Origin: Bufo bufo
Taxonomy: Eukaryota; Chordata; Amphibia; Anura; Bufonidae
Direction: 5' to 3'
Assembly (NCBI RefSeq): GCF_905171765.1
Contig: NC_053390.1
Coordinates: 587,848,471-587,912,470 of the forward strand
Length of the DNA: 64,000 bases
Part shown: in pieces, positions 11,485-23,041 of the stretch
Numbering within the stretch: the stretch's first letter is position 1
Layout: the number at the start of each line of letters is the position of its first letter
Notes under the pieces: generated by a model
Told to the model about the DNA's origin: nothing
Databases searched by the model: none
The model's input: the letters and a program-made list of their open reading frames with translations, nothing else
Position numbers and translations under genes: made by a program

Positions 11485-12887
11485 CACACAGTATTTAGTA
11501 CGACTGAAATAAAAAAAATAATTTAAATCAAGGAATGAATGATGATATTGATGAAGAACAAAGGCCAGGGTAAATTTTATAACTGTGTTTCCCCTATTTA
11601 TCTAGAAAAAGGATAAAAAAACAAGACAAGAGCCAATCTGCCCTAAAAGGAAAAACTAATACCGACTGATCTCAAGTGGCGATCAACATTCCCACAAGAA
11701 TATTTCACCTGTACATAAATGATAATATATTAAGAAGTAATGTAGTGTCAGCTTTTTTTTAAGCCAGTAGCTGATCTTTATAATTTATTGACTTTAGGCG
11801 ACTTTGTGAATATGGGCACCACATTTGCCCTGTATCAGTTCTTTGACATTATGCCATTTTCTTTTAGCATTTTAGTTGAAGTTACTATTTTTTTTCCAGA
11901 GTTTATCAGTTTTTTTGTGACACCTCCGATTTGTAATTTTTTTCTGCAAGACTTGTGGATAGAGATGAGTGAATTGATTATCAAGCAAGTCATTTTGGAC
12001 GAAAATCTCAAAATGGCATCTGCCCATTTTTCAGATCATTAGACAGGAAAGATGAAGAATGAGAATCACATGATCCCAGGAGGTGTTTCTGTATAAATAC
12101 CTGCAGGCATTTGCCACCAAAAAGCAAACATTTTAGGACTATTAAAAAAAATAATTAATCTGACACAGTGACAATGCAGTCAGTTTTTAAAGAGAGTAAT
12201 TGCTACCATCAACAGCTATGCATTTACCCATAGCCAAATGTTACTGCCACTTTACATTACTCACAATAAGCAAAAAGTGGATGGATAGTGATTTAAAGCC
12301 AGACTTCTGAACTGTCACTTTTATCAGAAATACTGGCTATGGCTATCTTCTAACTGGAAGCACTTGCTTATACTTTCCTGACGAGAGTACGCATTTGTCT
12401 ATGTTAGATGGATGACATGTCTACAACACATATTATAAACTAGCAACATATGTTGTGTTTCACTACCGACATAACACATGTACTAGAGATTTTAAGTGTT
12501 TTAATACACTATAGCAATAGGAAAAGTTGTGTTCCCATTTTGAACATTTGTTGTGTATAATATGCAATAATAGTCTCCATTTTCTACAATGCAGAGATGA
12601 TTAGTACAGCAATAATCATCGACAGCGAATAGATTAGCTATGGTGTGTTTATTTCCTGGAATGAAAATGTAATATCTGTATATACAGCGTACTAATACAT
12701 TATCACAATCCTCTAATCGACCAAGGTGTTTATCCAATAATGATACCCACTCACAAGAGGACTTAAGCTACGGCTACACACAGACTTTTGGTATCAAGAT
12801 TTATCCTATTTTTACTATCGATCTACAACTGTCATCCATGGAGCACATTAACTTGTATGCAATTTAGAGCAATCCGGGGGTGCTCTG
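11485..12887. other. Unassigned intronic DNA
   Basis: No transposon ends, tandem repeats or coding signature were recognised by eye. This is one of the longer plain stretches of the intron. Confidence 0.4.
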
Positions 12888-13195
12888 TCAAGTTTTGAAG
12901 TTATCCTCTATCTACAGAATAGGGGATAACGAACTGATCACTGGGGGCCAGACTGCTGGAACCCCAACCAATCCTGAGAACAAGGATCTCGTTCACCCGT
13001 CCTGATAGAGCTGCAGGTTGAGCATTCTCTATAGGAATACTGGAGATAGCCAAGTACAGCACTCGGCTTAGAGAATGAATGGAGCCACAAGTTGCATGCT
13101 TGGCCTCTCGCTCCATCAGATCAGGGTAGCGGGACCTCTCGCAATCAGTCATCTTCCATCTACAGGATAACTTCAAAATTTGTCACAACTCATTT
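12888..13195. mobile_element. MITE with GAAGTTATCCTCTAT inverted ends
   Basis: The left text TTTTGAAGTTATCCTCTATC and right text CATCTACAGGATAACTTCAAAA are inverse copies. The interior (GATCACTGGGGGCCAGACTGC, AATCCTGAGAACAAGG) resembles a widespread anuran short repeat. The exact borders and superfamily are uncertain. Confidence 0.55.
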
Positions 13196-13804
13196 AAAAT
13201 AAATGTTATAGCACTACAAAAAAACTAGGTGTATCCTTATGGTTCTTTGGCACAGGCCGATTTACAAACCATTTGTTCTTGATAACTGTCTCATTGTTGA
13301 GTAATAGGGAGAAGTGCACTTACATGCAGAAGTCATCCCCTATGTATGGGGACAAGCAAATCCGTATTTACACAGGGCAATGTGCTGCCCATACATGATG
13401 ATTTTGGGTGCCAGTCGAAACATAAGATCACGCTATGAGTTAGAATTTGCTAGTTTATAGGGTGATCGGCAGCCGTATACACGGGGTAATTGTCAGGAAC
13501 AAACATTTCTTTAATTACTCATCCCCTGATAATTGTACTGATGAGCCGCGTGTGTAAAAGACCTCTGATATTTGAATTCTTTACTAAATATCTGTTGTAG
13601 TGACCTTATGAAAAGAATTGTATTTCCTCCACTGGCAAGTAGTCTTGCCTTATTGCAAATGCAGGTTTACGATAATTCGCACCAGCCACTAGCTGGCTCA
13701 GATTTGAGTTTCTGGCACATGGAGGGCTAGAGATGAGCCTAATTTGTTGAAACATAAATTAGGAGCATCTTACGCCAGCACTCAAGGGATGAAGACTGGC
13801 TTAA

Positions 13805-14066
13805 GGCCTCATGCACACGACCGTTGTGTGTTTTGCGGTCCGCAAACCGCGGATCCTCAAAACATGGATGGCGTCCGTGTGCGTTCCACAATTTTCGGAA
13901 CAGAACAGACAGCCTTTAATATAACTTCCTATTCTTGTCCGCAAAGCACGGACAAGAATAGGACAGGTTATATTTTTTTGCGGACCACGGAACGGAAGGT
14001 CCGCATCCGAGCCGCCAAAACTGCGGCTCGGATGCGGACCAAAACAACGGCCGTGTGCATGAAGCC
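13805..14066. mobile_element. PIF/Harbinger-type MITE, TAA target
   Basis: The ends GGCCTCATGCACACGACCGT and ACGGCCGTGTGCATGAAGCC are inverse and flanked by TAA on both sides (13802-13804, 14067-14069). The interior is a set of nested hairpins around GTCCGCA words. It belongs to the same terminus family as 53184-53971. Confidence 0.85.
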
Positions 14067-14069
14067 TAA

Positions 14070-15551
14070 GGAATATCAGTCTTGATAAAGCTTCCCCTAT
14101 ATGCATGTCTTAGGTTATTGCTTGGAGAAAGGGGATTCAGACATTTACCTTGTTAAGACTCACGGTGGCTGCTAATCAAATAAGACATTATAATGTATGC
14201 TTCATCTCATGATATATATTTCTATTAACAAAAATGTATGTAGGACACCAGAGGACTCCTTCATACATAGTTAAATTGATGGTTGGTATGTAGTTAAAAC
14301 TGCACCCCTAAGGGTGGATATACATGTTTCTGTGGTGTTGCTTTTTGAAAATGCATGTGTTTTTATTGTGATTGCTGCAGTGTTGCAATGTGGCATTTGC
14401 CCATGCAGTTTTTACAGGTGAAGCGCATTGACTTAAGGCTAGTTTCACACTAGAGTTTACAGATCTGTCACTGCCGTATGCTGCCGGAATGCCGTTCGGC
14501 CCCTTTAACTATAATGTAGTTTGGGTGGAGATGCTACCGAATAAAACACGTTTGGCTATAGTGCAATAATAATGTACTGCAAAAAATTGACAAAATATAC
14601 TATTGTTTTTAATTGTCTTAGCATCTTATTTATAAGAACAATCTATATCGCTGAATAATTTCTTGTGCATCATGTCTAATATAATTTTGTCGCTATTTTC
14701 TCCAGTCATTCATTGATCTTTTCTTCTAGGGGAGAAGACCTGCATCATGTACTATGTGATTGAGCATACCACAACTTTTTCCTCACAGATTTATATGCAA
14801 TCTGTAAGAAAATCCTCTGTGAGCTACTGTGTACAATCAGAGGTACAGTGAGGTATAATATGGGCTTGTATAATATGAGGTCTTATGTAGAATTTTTTAA
14901 AGGGGGTTTCTAGAACGTAAACTTTGAAGGCTTATATTCAGCAAAAGCCGGCGATGTTTGATTCAACAAGGCATAACCAAGTAAATGAGCCATAGTACCA
15001 CACATACATTCTTATAAAGAAGAGCCCCTGTTCCTGTGTAAGTACTGGCCACTTCATTGTGCTGATTGGCGGAAGTTCCCAAGCTCAAAGCTCCACCATA
15101 CACTGTTCCAGCTGTTCCAGCAATACAAAGGTTTGGGGTAAATATGTCACCCTGCTACAGTAGTTCAGACATTTCAGCGGTTCCAACCTATCCCACTTTG
15201 TCCCTTTCCTTGTCTTCCAGGAAACGTCTGACATAGCTTGTACTAGATAACAGCAGGAGCTTGAATTTTTAGGACTATAATATAATGTGCTTACATTTTC
15301 TCTTTTATGTAGTTTCTCAATTACAAAGTGGTCCATTTAATTAATTTTTAGTGGATAGCACAATAGAAGCTGAAATGAATGATGAACATGTGGCTATATA
15401 ACACCCTGATATACTCTGTATGGCTGTTGTTATTTTAATAAATAGACAGTTATCTAAAGCTTACGTATGAATATAGACATCCTGCCTGATCATGTTGAAG
15501 CAGTGTCAGACTGAGGTACCTTAGCCCCCTCCAAAATAATATATATATTAA
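14070..15551. other. Unassigned DNA with repeat fragments
   Basis: A Harbinger-like left end (GGCTAGTTTCACACTAGAG) appears at 14438 without its partner, and a TTTAAAGGGGG T2-like end at 14896 likewise. The rest is unassigned. Confidence 0.4.
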
Positions 15552-15883
15552 GCGGGTAATTTATTATATTAGGCATAGTTCAGACACAACTCCTAGTTGC
15601 AACGCAATCTGCGACTTCTCCCCTCCCATGTTAGGTCTAAAAAATTGGGCGTGGCGTGTGTGAGGAAGGGGACAGACCGGCAGGCTCGTCTCATTTACTA
15701 TTTTCTACGCCTGTTTTAGGCGTAGAAAATGGTCTAGATGTAAGACAGCTAGGGAGGACTGGCAGAGAATCCACTGAAGTTATGGAGAGGCCTGCGCCTT
15801 TTCATAACTGCAGCGGATCCTCCACCAGCTTAGGGGTTTATTAAGACCGGCGTCTAAAATGCCGGTCTTAATAAATGACCCCC
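15552..15883. mobile_element. MITE of the 6105 family
   Basis: It begins GCGGGTAATTTATTA and ends TTAATAAATGACCCCC, with internal words CGCAATCTGCGACTT, TTAGGTCTAAAAAATT and TATTAAGACCGGCGTCTAAA matching 6105-6292 in order. It has its own inner hairpin TTTTCTACGCC..GGCGTAGAAAA at 15702-15730. Confidence 0.65.
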
Positions 15884-16344
15884 TAGGTGCCTATTTTACA
15901 GCTCCACAGTTCTTGCTACTCACCACTTTTGAAAAGTGTCAAGAAAAGTGGGTGGATTTAGTATGAGCGGGTATGATGTTTATTAGAAATGAAGTGGAAT
16001 TCGAACCGAATTTCAGGAATTATTCGATTCGCCTAGAAGCCGAATTTCCTCGTGCTTTGTGTCAGCGAATTGATTAATCCTGAAATTCAAACTTACTGCC
16101 TCCATTTGGGCGCCAAAGGCCGCCAGGCTCCATCTTGCTTGAAAATCTCGGCCGAAATCCAGTGCGGCGCGAGATTACATCATCACGCTGGCCGGCGTGA
16201 TGACGTCATACGTCACCACGCCGAAGTAATGACATAATCTCGCGACGCACGTGATTTTGGACGAAATCTTCAAGCAAGATGGCGGTGGCGGCCCGTCATG
16301 AGCAAATGGACGTGGTTTGTACACTCAGATGCCACGATCATGTA

Positions 16345-17275
16345 CAGTACAGACCAAAAGTTTGGACACACCTTCTCATTCAAAGAGTTTTCTTTATTTT
16401 CATGACTATGAAGGCATCAAAACTATGAATTAACACATGTGGAATTATATACATAACAAACAAGTGTGAAACAACTGAAAATATGTCATGTTCTAGGTTC
16501 TTCAAAGTAGCCACCTTTTGCTTTGATTACTGCTTTGCACACTCTTGGCATTCTCTTGATGAGTTTCAAGAGGTAGTCCCCTGAAATGGTCTTCCAACAG
16601 TCTTGAAGGAGTTCCCTGAAATGCTTAGCACTTGTTGGCCCTTTTGCCTTCACTCTGTGGTCCAGCTCACCCCAAACCATCTCGATTGGGTTCAAGTCTG
16701 GTGACTGTGGAGGCCAGGTAATCTGGCGCAGCACCCCATCACTCTTCTTCATGGTCAAATAGCCCTTACTTTCAAAGTTTTCCCAATTTTTCGGCTGACT
16801 GACTGACCTTCAATTAATGATGGCCACTCGTTTTTCTTTACTTAGCTGCTTTTTTCTTGCCATAATACAAATTCTAACAGTCTATTCAGTAGGACTATCA
16901 GCTGTGTATCCACCTGACTTCTCCTCAACGCAACTGATGGTCCCAACCCCATTTATAAGGCAAGAAATCCCACTTATTAATCCTGACAGGGCACACCTGT
17001 GAAGTGAAAACCATTTCAGGGTACTACCTCTTGAAGCTCATCAAGAGAATGCAAAGAGTGTGCAAAGCAGTAATCAAAGCAAAAGGTGGCTACTTTGAAG
17101 AACCTAGAATATGACATATTTTCAGTTGTTTCACACTTGTTTGTTATGTATATAATTCCACATGTGTTAATTCATAGTTTTGATGCCTTCAGTGTGAATC
17201 TACAATTTTCATAGTCATGAAAATAAAGAAAACTCTTTGAATGAGAAGGTGTGTCCAAACTATTGGTCTGTACTG
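16345..17275 (-). mobile_element. Tc1-like internal-deletion derivative, copy B
   Basis: Same family as 9086-10046 in the opposite orientation, with the ends CAGTACAGACCAAAAGTTTG and its near-inverse CAAACTATTGGTCTGTACTG flanked by TA. It has the same internal deletion junction (…CTTTGAAAGTAAGGG joined to …TATTTGACCATGAAG). The transposase start reads MARKKQLSKEKRVAII before a small deletion, so the start region is better preserved than in copy A. Confidence 0.9.
16486..16758 (-). pseudogene. Tc1 transposase C-terminal remnant (copy B)
   Basis: A 90-codon frame with TWPPQSPDLNPIEMVWGELD and the end RMPRVCKAVIKAKGGYFEE, nearly identical to copy A. It carries the last catalytic glutamate only; the rest of the enzyme was removed by the shared internal deletion. 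Confidence 0.85.
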
Positions 17276-17430
17276 TATGTACGTGGCATCTAAGGGGTAC
17301 AATGAGGGGAGAGGCGCTATCGCAGCTTCCTGTCATTGCACCTGCTACTTACAAAAAAATGTGCTTCGTGGCGAAGTAATTTGCAACTAAGCAAATTTTT
17401 TTGTGAAATTCGCTCATCTCTAATGTTAAT

Positions 17431-18463
17431 CGGACCAACAAGTTTATTGTTTAAAGTTAGAAAATGACAATAATTGCAGAGCAAATTTATACCTGCTCAT
17501 AACAGCCATGGATTTTATTTTCTGACTTTAAGTCGAATCAAAATGTCCCAAATTTATAAAGGGGCATTAAACCTATAATAAATGTGGAGCATTTAACTCC
17601 AACAAACTTCATTTTAAGACTGTATGGTTGTATGAAAAATCTGCCTTGATAAATATCCCCCTATTTATTAGATCGTCAAGAAGGTGTGAATTGCTGCCTG
17701 AGAAGGTCAGACTTTATATAACAATGCGCAAACTTTGGACTGGAAAACTGCAAAGCAATTTCTGTCTAATTGTGAAATACCATCAAGATTTATTGTTACC
17801 CTGATGGGGAAATCAAAAAGAATGCTGATGAAGGTGACATAAGAAATAAAACTTTTACCGGCAATGGTTTCATTCTCGGCAAAATCCATGAACAGTTGAA
17901 CAATTAAAACTCAGTTTTCACTATGAACTTTACCAATTGTCTTTATCCACAACCCTGAAATACTTTTTTTTCAGTGACTCTCTAAAGCAATGAATCAACT
18001 TTAACTGGGTTGTAGTATCTAAAATCCCTTATGCTATGTCCCCTCCTTTGCTTCCTAACAGATGTGTGATTGTTACACAATTTTATTTTTATGATCTTAT
18101 GAGCAATTGAGGGGATAATAAATCTTGTATAAGTTCAGCTGCACACGTCAAACAGGTGTTCATAGTTTCCCAAAATCCGTATGTCAACAATAGCAGACTG
18201 CTAAAATTGTTAAAATCCAACATTTCTCAATAGCGGACTCAATTAATTGTTTCAGAGCATTATCACATTCCGTTACTATTACTAGAATGTATAATATCAA
18301 AGGATAACAAGAGAAAAAAATACACATAATACACAAATTATAAAATGGTTCTGAAAATTGCAGAGAAAAAACTAGAAGATTTTTATATTTTTACATAGTT
18401 ACACAGGTTTAAAGAAGACACAGGTCCATCAAGTTTATCTTTTTCTAGACCAATTATACAAAA
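17431..18463. other. Unassigned intronic DNA
   Basis: AT-rich, with no recognised element. Confidence 0.4.
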
Positions 18464-18893
18464 TTAAAGGGGTTGTCTCACTTCAGCAAATGGCATTTAT
18501 TATGTAGAGAAAGTTAATAAAAGACACTTCCTAATGTATTTTGATTGTCCATATTGTCTCCTTTGTTGGATTAATTCATTTTTCCATCACATTATACACT
18601 GCTCGTTTCCAGTGGTTATGACCACCCTGCAGTCCAGTAGTGGTGGCCATGTTTGCACACTATAAAAAAAAAGTGCTGTATGTGAGCTCCAACAGGATCG
18701 GCCACCAGAAAAGCTGTCACCTTTCTCTATAGGCATGGCTGCCACTGCTAGATTGCAAGGTGGTCATAACCCCTGGAAACGAGCTGTGTGCAACGTAATG
18801 GAAAAAATGAATCAAGCATATTTTAGTAAGCGCTTTGTATTAACTTTGTCTACAGGATAAATGCCATTTGCTAAAAGGAGACAACCCCTTTAA
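18464..18893. mobile_element. T2/Kolobok-type MITE, TTAA target
   Basis: The ends TTAAAGGGGTTGTCTCACTT and GGAGACAACCCCTTTAA are inverse, with TTAA both sides. Long inverted arms are visible (GCAAATGGCATTTA mirrored by TAAATGCCATTTGC, and GTGGTTATGACCACC by GGTGGTCATAACCCC). Confidence 0.85.
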
Positions 18894-19009
18894 TTGTTAA
18901 TATGTAATCAAAGCATCCCTCATCAATACAAAATTGAGTATACTTCATCAAGAGTTTCTCTAGTACAGAGGACTCATCCTTACACTATTAAGTCACCTGA
19001 ATTAGGCTA

Positions 19010-19250
19010 TGTTCACATTAGCGTTTAGAAATATAGTAGAATGTTATGGCAGAGCAACAGCCTGCCATAGTTTATTATCTAGCATAGCTGTATAATGCCC
19101 GGAACTAGAGATGAAAGAAGTTATGGAATATTAGATTTGGCTGCTTTGCGGAATTTCACAAAGAAATTTGCTTCGTGAATAAATACTACTTCTATCAAGA
19201 TGGCCGTGACAGCCTCTTTGCATTCAAATGGATGAGGTGCAAAGATATTA
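19010..19250. repeat. Fragments of Harbinger and hAT MITE ends
   Basis: GGCTATGTTCACATTAGCGTT at 19013 resembles a Harbinger-type end. TAGAGATGAAAGAAGTTATG at 19105 with the following TTCG-rich text resembles the hAT MITE left end. Neither has a partner. Confidence 0.45.
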
Positions 19251-19499
19251 GGCATCATATATAAAATCAAGGCACTAATAGGGTGTTCAGCCCATATACA
19301 GCTGTATACTTCCCCTATTCAAGAATAAGAACTATACAGCTGCATATTCAGCAGACACCCTAGTAGTAGCTCAAGCTGCCAAGATTTTTTCATACCACAT
19401 CATATCAATTTAAAGAGATAATATCATAGCTGTGCATTCATTCAGTAAATATGTAGATGAATGCATTCAATAAATAGTAGTCTACAAATATATTCTATA

Positions 19500-20410
19500 C
19501 AGTACTCTTCAAAAGATTTAGGTACGTAGGTGTGGAAGAAATGCTTTAAAGTAAGAGTGCTTTAAAAAAAGGAAAAGAAAAAAGAAAAACCGTGTTAATA
19601 GTTTATTTTTATCAATTAGAATGCAAAGTGAATGAAAAAAAGAGAAATGTAAAATCCAGTCAATATTTGGTGTGACTACCCTTTGCCTTCATTCAGTTTG
19701 TGAAAGAACTTGACAGACAGGTTGTTCCAAATATCTTGGAGAACTAACCACAGATCGCCTATGGATCTAGGCTTGCTCAGATCCTTCAGTCTTTTCATGT
19801 AATCACAGACAGACTTGATGATGCTGAGATCAGGCTTCTGTGAGGGACATATAATCAATTCCAGTTCTTCTTTATACTGGAGATAGTCCTTATTGACATT
19901 GGCTGTATATTTGGGGTCATGTTGTCCTGCTGCACAATAAATTTCGAGCCAAGCATATGCCTCCTTGATGGTACTGAATTATGTATAAGTATTAAGGACA
20001 CCATTAATCCTGATCGAATCCCCAAACCTATTTGCTGAAATGCAGGCCCTACAGAGTTCCTTCAAAAACTGTACACAAGTCTACCTAGAAGAATTGATGC
20101 TGTTTTAAAGGTAAAGGGAAGTCACACCAAATATCTTCTATCTGCTTGATATTGTTCTCTTTGTAACAGTTGACAATGTATTATGTTCTACGTGGTGAAC
20201 AGATTAAGATGCCTGGTAGAGGCAGCTTTCCAGTGCCTGCTGGATGCCAATGAAGGTCTTCTATTGAAACACTTGCAGTTCGTCCTAGTGTTCATAGTTC
20301 TCAGGAGAAGAATGCATTGAAGGTGCTAATAATGTCTGCCTGAACGTAATCTATCTGTTTGCCCTTTCATCATTGGCAAAATCATGTTTTAGACCTGAGC
20401 ACCTCTAAGA
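19500..20410 (-). mobile_element. Degenerate Tc1-like element
   Basis: It starts CAGTACTCTTCAAAAG after TATA. The 3' sequence ATAAAAATAAACTATTAACAC and TTTGGTGTGACTACCCTTTG (read on both strands) matches a well-known vertebrate Tc1 family. A C-terminal transposase piece lies at 19676-19858. A second copy of the element's 3' coding end in the opposite orientation (20058-20130) indicates an inverted, rearranged copy. The right boundary is uncertain. Confidence 0.6.
19676..19858 (-). pseudogene. Tc1 transposase C-terminal fragment
   Basis: The frame contains CPSQKPDLSIIKSVCDYMKR and DLWLVLQDIWNNL, recognisable as the Tc1 SPDLxxIExxWxxLKR region. The triad glutamate is replaced by lysine (IIKSV), so this fragment is catalytically dead. 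Confidence 0.75.
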
Positions 20411-21362
20411 TTTCCTCTTTTTTTCTAAAGCCATCTTTTTTCTTATTAGCCCTGAAGCAAAATACCTGATAGTTTTAAATGTCACTTCTCCACTTGGTTC
20501 TCACTGATATATTTATATCAAGGAGAATGACAGAGCACTCTTTACTGGAAGAGTGTCTCCTGGGAATGTGTCTGAACCCAAGAGACAATCCAAGAAGTAA
20601 AACGGTTAATATAGTGTTTCTTTTTCACATAATAAGAGGCAGCAGCTCTCATGCAGACAAAGAGGCAGAACTTGTAATTTGACTTGTCATTTTATTTAAT
20701 TCTCTCCTTCATAATGGACGTTTTCCCTTCATCAATGAAATATGAAATTCTACACCAAAAATATTTGAGTGAATACGTGTTCAATCAGTCAATGGTATTA
20801 GAATCCATTCTGATTGCTTTTTAAAGAAGTTGTCCCCAGCAATCAGATCATGACTGTTGGTCTGGCTGATGTGAGGGCCATATTATGGCCGTCTGAAATG
20901 GGCCTAAGGTTTATGCTGCCGTTCTCTCCCACAATGATGAAGGATAGTTGGTGGGAATGGTGGTTGTGTTAGTGGGGAAAACTAACACTAGAGAAGAAGT
21001 CCCATTTTGATTTTGCTGTAGTGCCTTGTATCTTGAATCAAGATTGCAGACAATGCACTTTCACTATATAGAGAGTTATGCTATCTAGGTCATAGACCTA
21101 AAATTATTATAAAAGGAGTAATTAAGAGGAACTTTTATAAAACACAAGTTGTTCAGTCAGTTAATGTCTAAACAAGTTAGACTGAGCAACCAAAACATAT
21201 CTTGTCTCAATAACAATGCACAGTGGACATTCACAATGGATGTCATGCAAACTTAGTAAAGTGCAACCGAAGACGAACTGGACTATGGTCTCTGTTATGT
21301 CAGTAATAAAAAAAATATGAAAGAGGGATTCTTCAATAAATGAGTGTCTAATATAAGTTATC
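20411..21362. other. Unassigned intronic DNA
   Basis: No repeat ends or coding signature were recognised. Confidence 0.35.
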
Positions 21363-21365
21363 TAA

Positions 21366-21796
21366 GGCCTGTTTCACACTTGCGGTGTTGTTTTCCGGTA
21401 CCGAGATCCAGCAGAGGATGTCAATGCCGGAATTTTTTTTTTTATTGTTAGTCCTCATGCATTCTAAATGGAAAGAGATCCGTTCAGGATGCACCAGGAT
21501 GTCTTCCGCTGCAAGCTGCCTTTTTGTGTCTGCTCATAAAAACGGGAAAAAAACAGATCCATCACTGAAAACAATGTAAATCAATGGTGACAGATCTGTT
21601 TTTTAGGAGCCTTAAAAATTGGATCATCACTTATTGACTTCTAATGTACAGTATTCAGTGACAGATCCATTTTGATTTCACACAACAGTATCCTAACAGA
21701 ACAGATGCATCCTGATGTACAAAATCAAAACGGATCTGTTTAATTCCGGTATTGAGATCCTCTGCCGGAATTAACAATGCAAGTGTGAAATTAACC
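21366..21796. mobile_element. PIF/Harbinger-type MITE, TAA target
   Basis: The ends GGCCTGTTTCACACTTGC and GCAAGTGTGAAATTAACC are inverse, with TAA on both sides (21363-21365, 21797-21799). The interior contains GATCCGTTCAGGATGCA-type words shared with the elements at 11097 and 41696. Confidence 0.8.
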
Positions 21797-21799
21797 TAA

Positions 21800-23039
21800 G
21801 AAAGGTAAAGTCATGATTCCACAGTCAACACAGACATTGCCCATAGGTCCATGGTGTGGACTGGAAAGGGCGACATGTGCTGCCTTTCAGGGTCCATGCA
21901 CACAGATTTATACAATAAACACTTATTGGAATGCACTAATAATTATATGAAATCTATATGTCTATAACCTATTTCCTGTAATCTAGAATACTGAGAAACA
22001 TCAGCCCATCAGTCTGAATTACACAAATTAATTTAGGAAAGATATATTTAGCAGAGGTGTGTGCGCAAAAGATGGATTTGTCATTTGGTACTATTCACGT
22101 TAAAATATGTGTTTTTTATTTATGGTTTTCTAAAGGATTGCAGGTAATATTCTATATTGTCTTACTTCAGTGAACAAAAGAAAAGAAAAAACGAAAAGAG
22201 AGAAACCTTTCCTGGGTTCAGAGCACTTTCGAATCAAGTGGAATTTATTTTGACCTGAATCGAATGTGAGGGGCGATTTGACCGAATTAGGCCAGAATTG
22301 AATTTCAAGAAACTCGCTGTTCTCTACTTGTATGATTTGCAAATAAATATCTACCATCTGCAAAATGCATACTGTATGTAGCGCAGCTACAGAAAGTCCT
22401 GTTCAAACGTACATATGATTACAGTCACTCTCATAATTCTGCTGTCAGATCGCTTTTAATATCTTAAAGTAATAAGTAGAAATACCATAATTGTGGCGCC
22501 AGTCCAAGGTAGGCTTCCATCAGACATTATATGAGATATGACATCCACACAAGCAGAGCACATTAGCAGAGCACCATTCACCCTCTACAACAGTGAACTT
22601 TTAATCATAGCTCATGCATGACTCCAGGAACTACACACAATTCTAAAAATCTATTGTTAAAAAGGACAGACCAGAGTATAAAACGGAACAGATTTTTAGA
22701 AAACACTTAGTTTGACTGGAAAATGGAAAACCGGGAGGTGCACATTTAAGAAAAATAAATACCAATTTGGAATTTAACATCTTAGAAAATGCTGATTAAC
22801 ACAGGATGTTTTTTATATATATAATTATCCCCATCTGTGGGACATTTTTGGATTAAGTTTTGCTGCAGATTTTTTATGTTTGTTTTATGCAATTAAAGAA
22901 AAAAAGAAACCAAATAAGGATTAATAAACCAAAAAACAAACAAAGAACATCAACGGTATCAATTATAATTTACTATATAAAAATGACATTTCTTATAGAA
23001 TCAATTCATGTATGAATCACTATATCTGTTGAAAATATA
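21800..23039. other. Unassigned DNA with a hAT-like fragment
   Basis: The stretch 22225-22325 (CGAATCAAGTGGAATTTATT and following) resembles the TTCG-rich hAT MITE end. The rest is unassigned AT-rich sequence. Confidence 0.4.
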
Positions 23040-23041
23040 TA

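Larger units (their letters stand above)
15984..17422. mobile_element. hAT MITE interrupted by Tc1 copy B
   Basis: It starts TAGAAATGAAGTGGAATTCG and ends GAAATTCGCTCATCTCTA. The flanking octamers ATGTTTAT (15976-15983) and ATGTTAAT (17423-17430) match 7/8, the hAT-type target duplication. The Tc1 element at 16345-17275 sits within a GCCACG..CGTGGC inverted repeat in its middle. Without that insertion the MITE is about 500 bases. Confidence 0.75.

Noticed and set aside
14896..15000. T2-like TTTAAAGGGGG end
   Set aside because: No inverse partner with TTAA was found nearby, so it is not called as an element.
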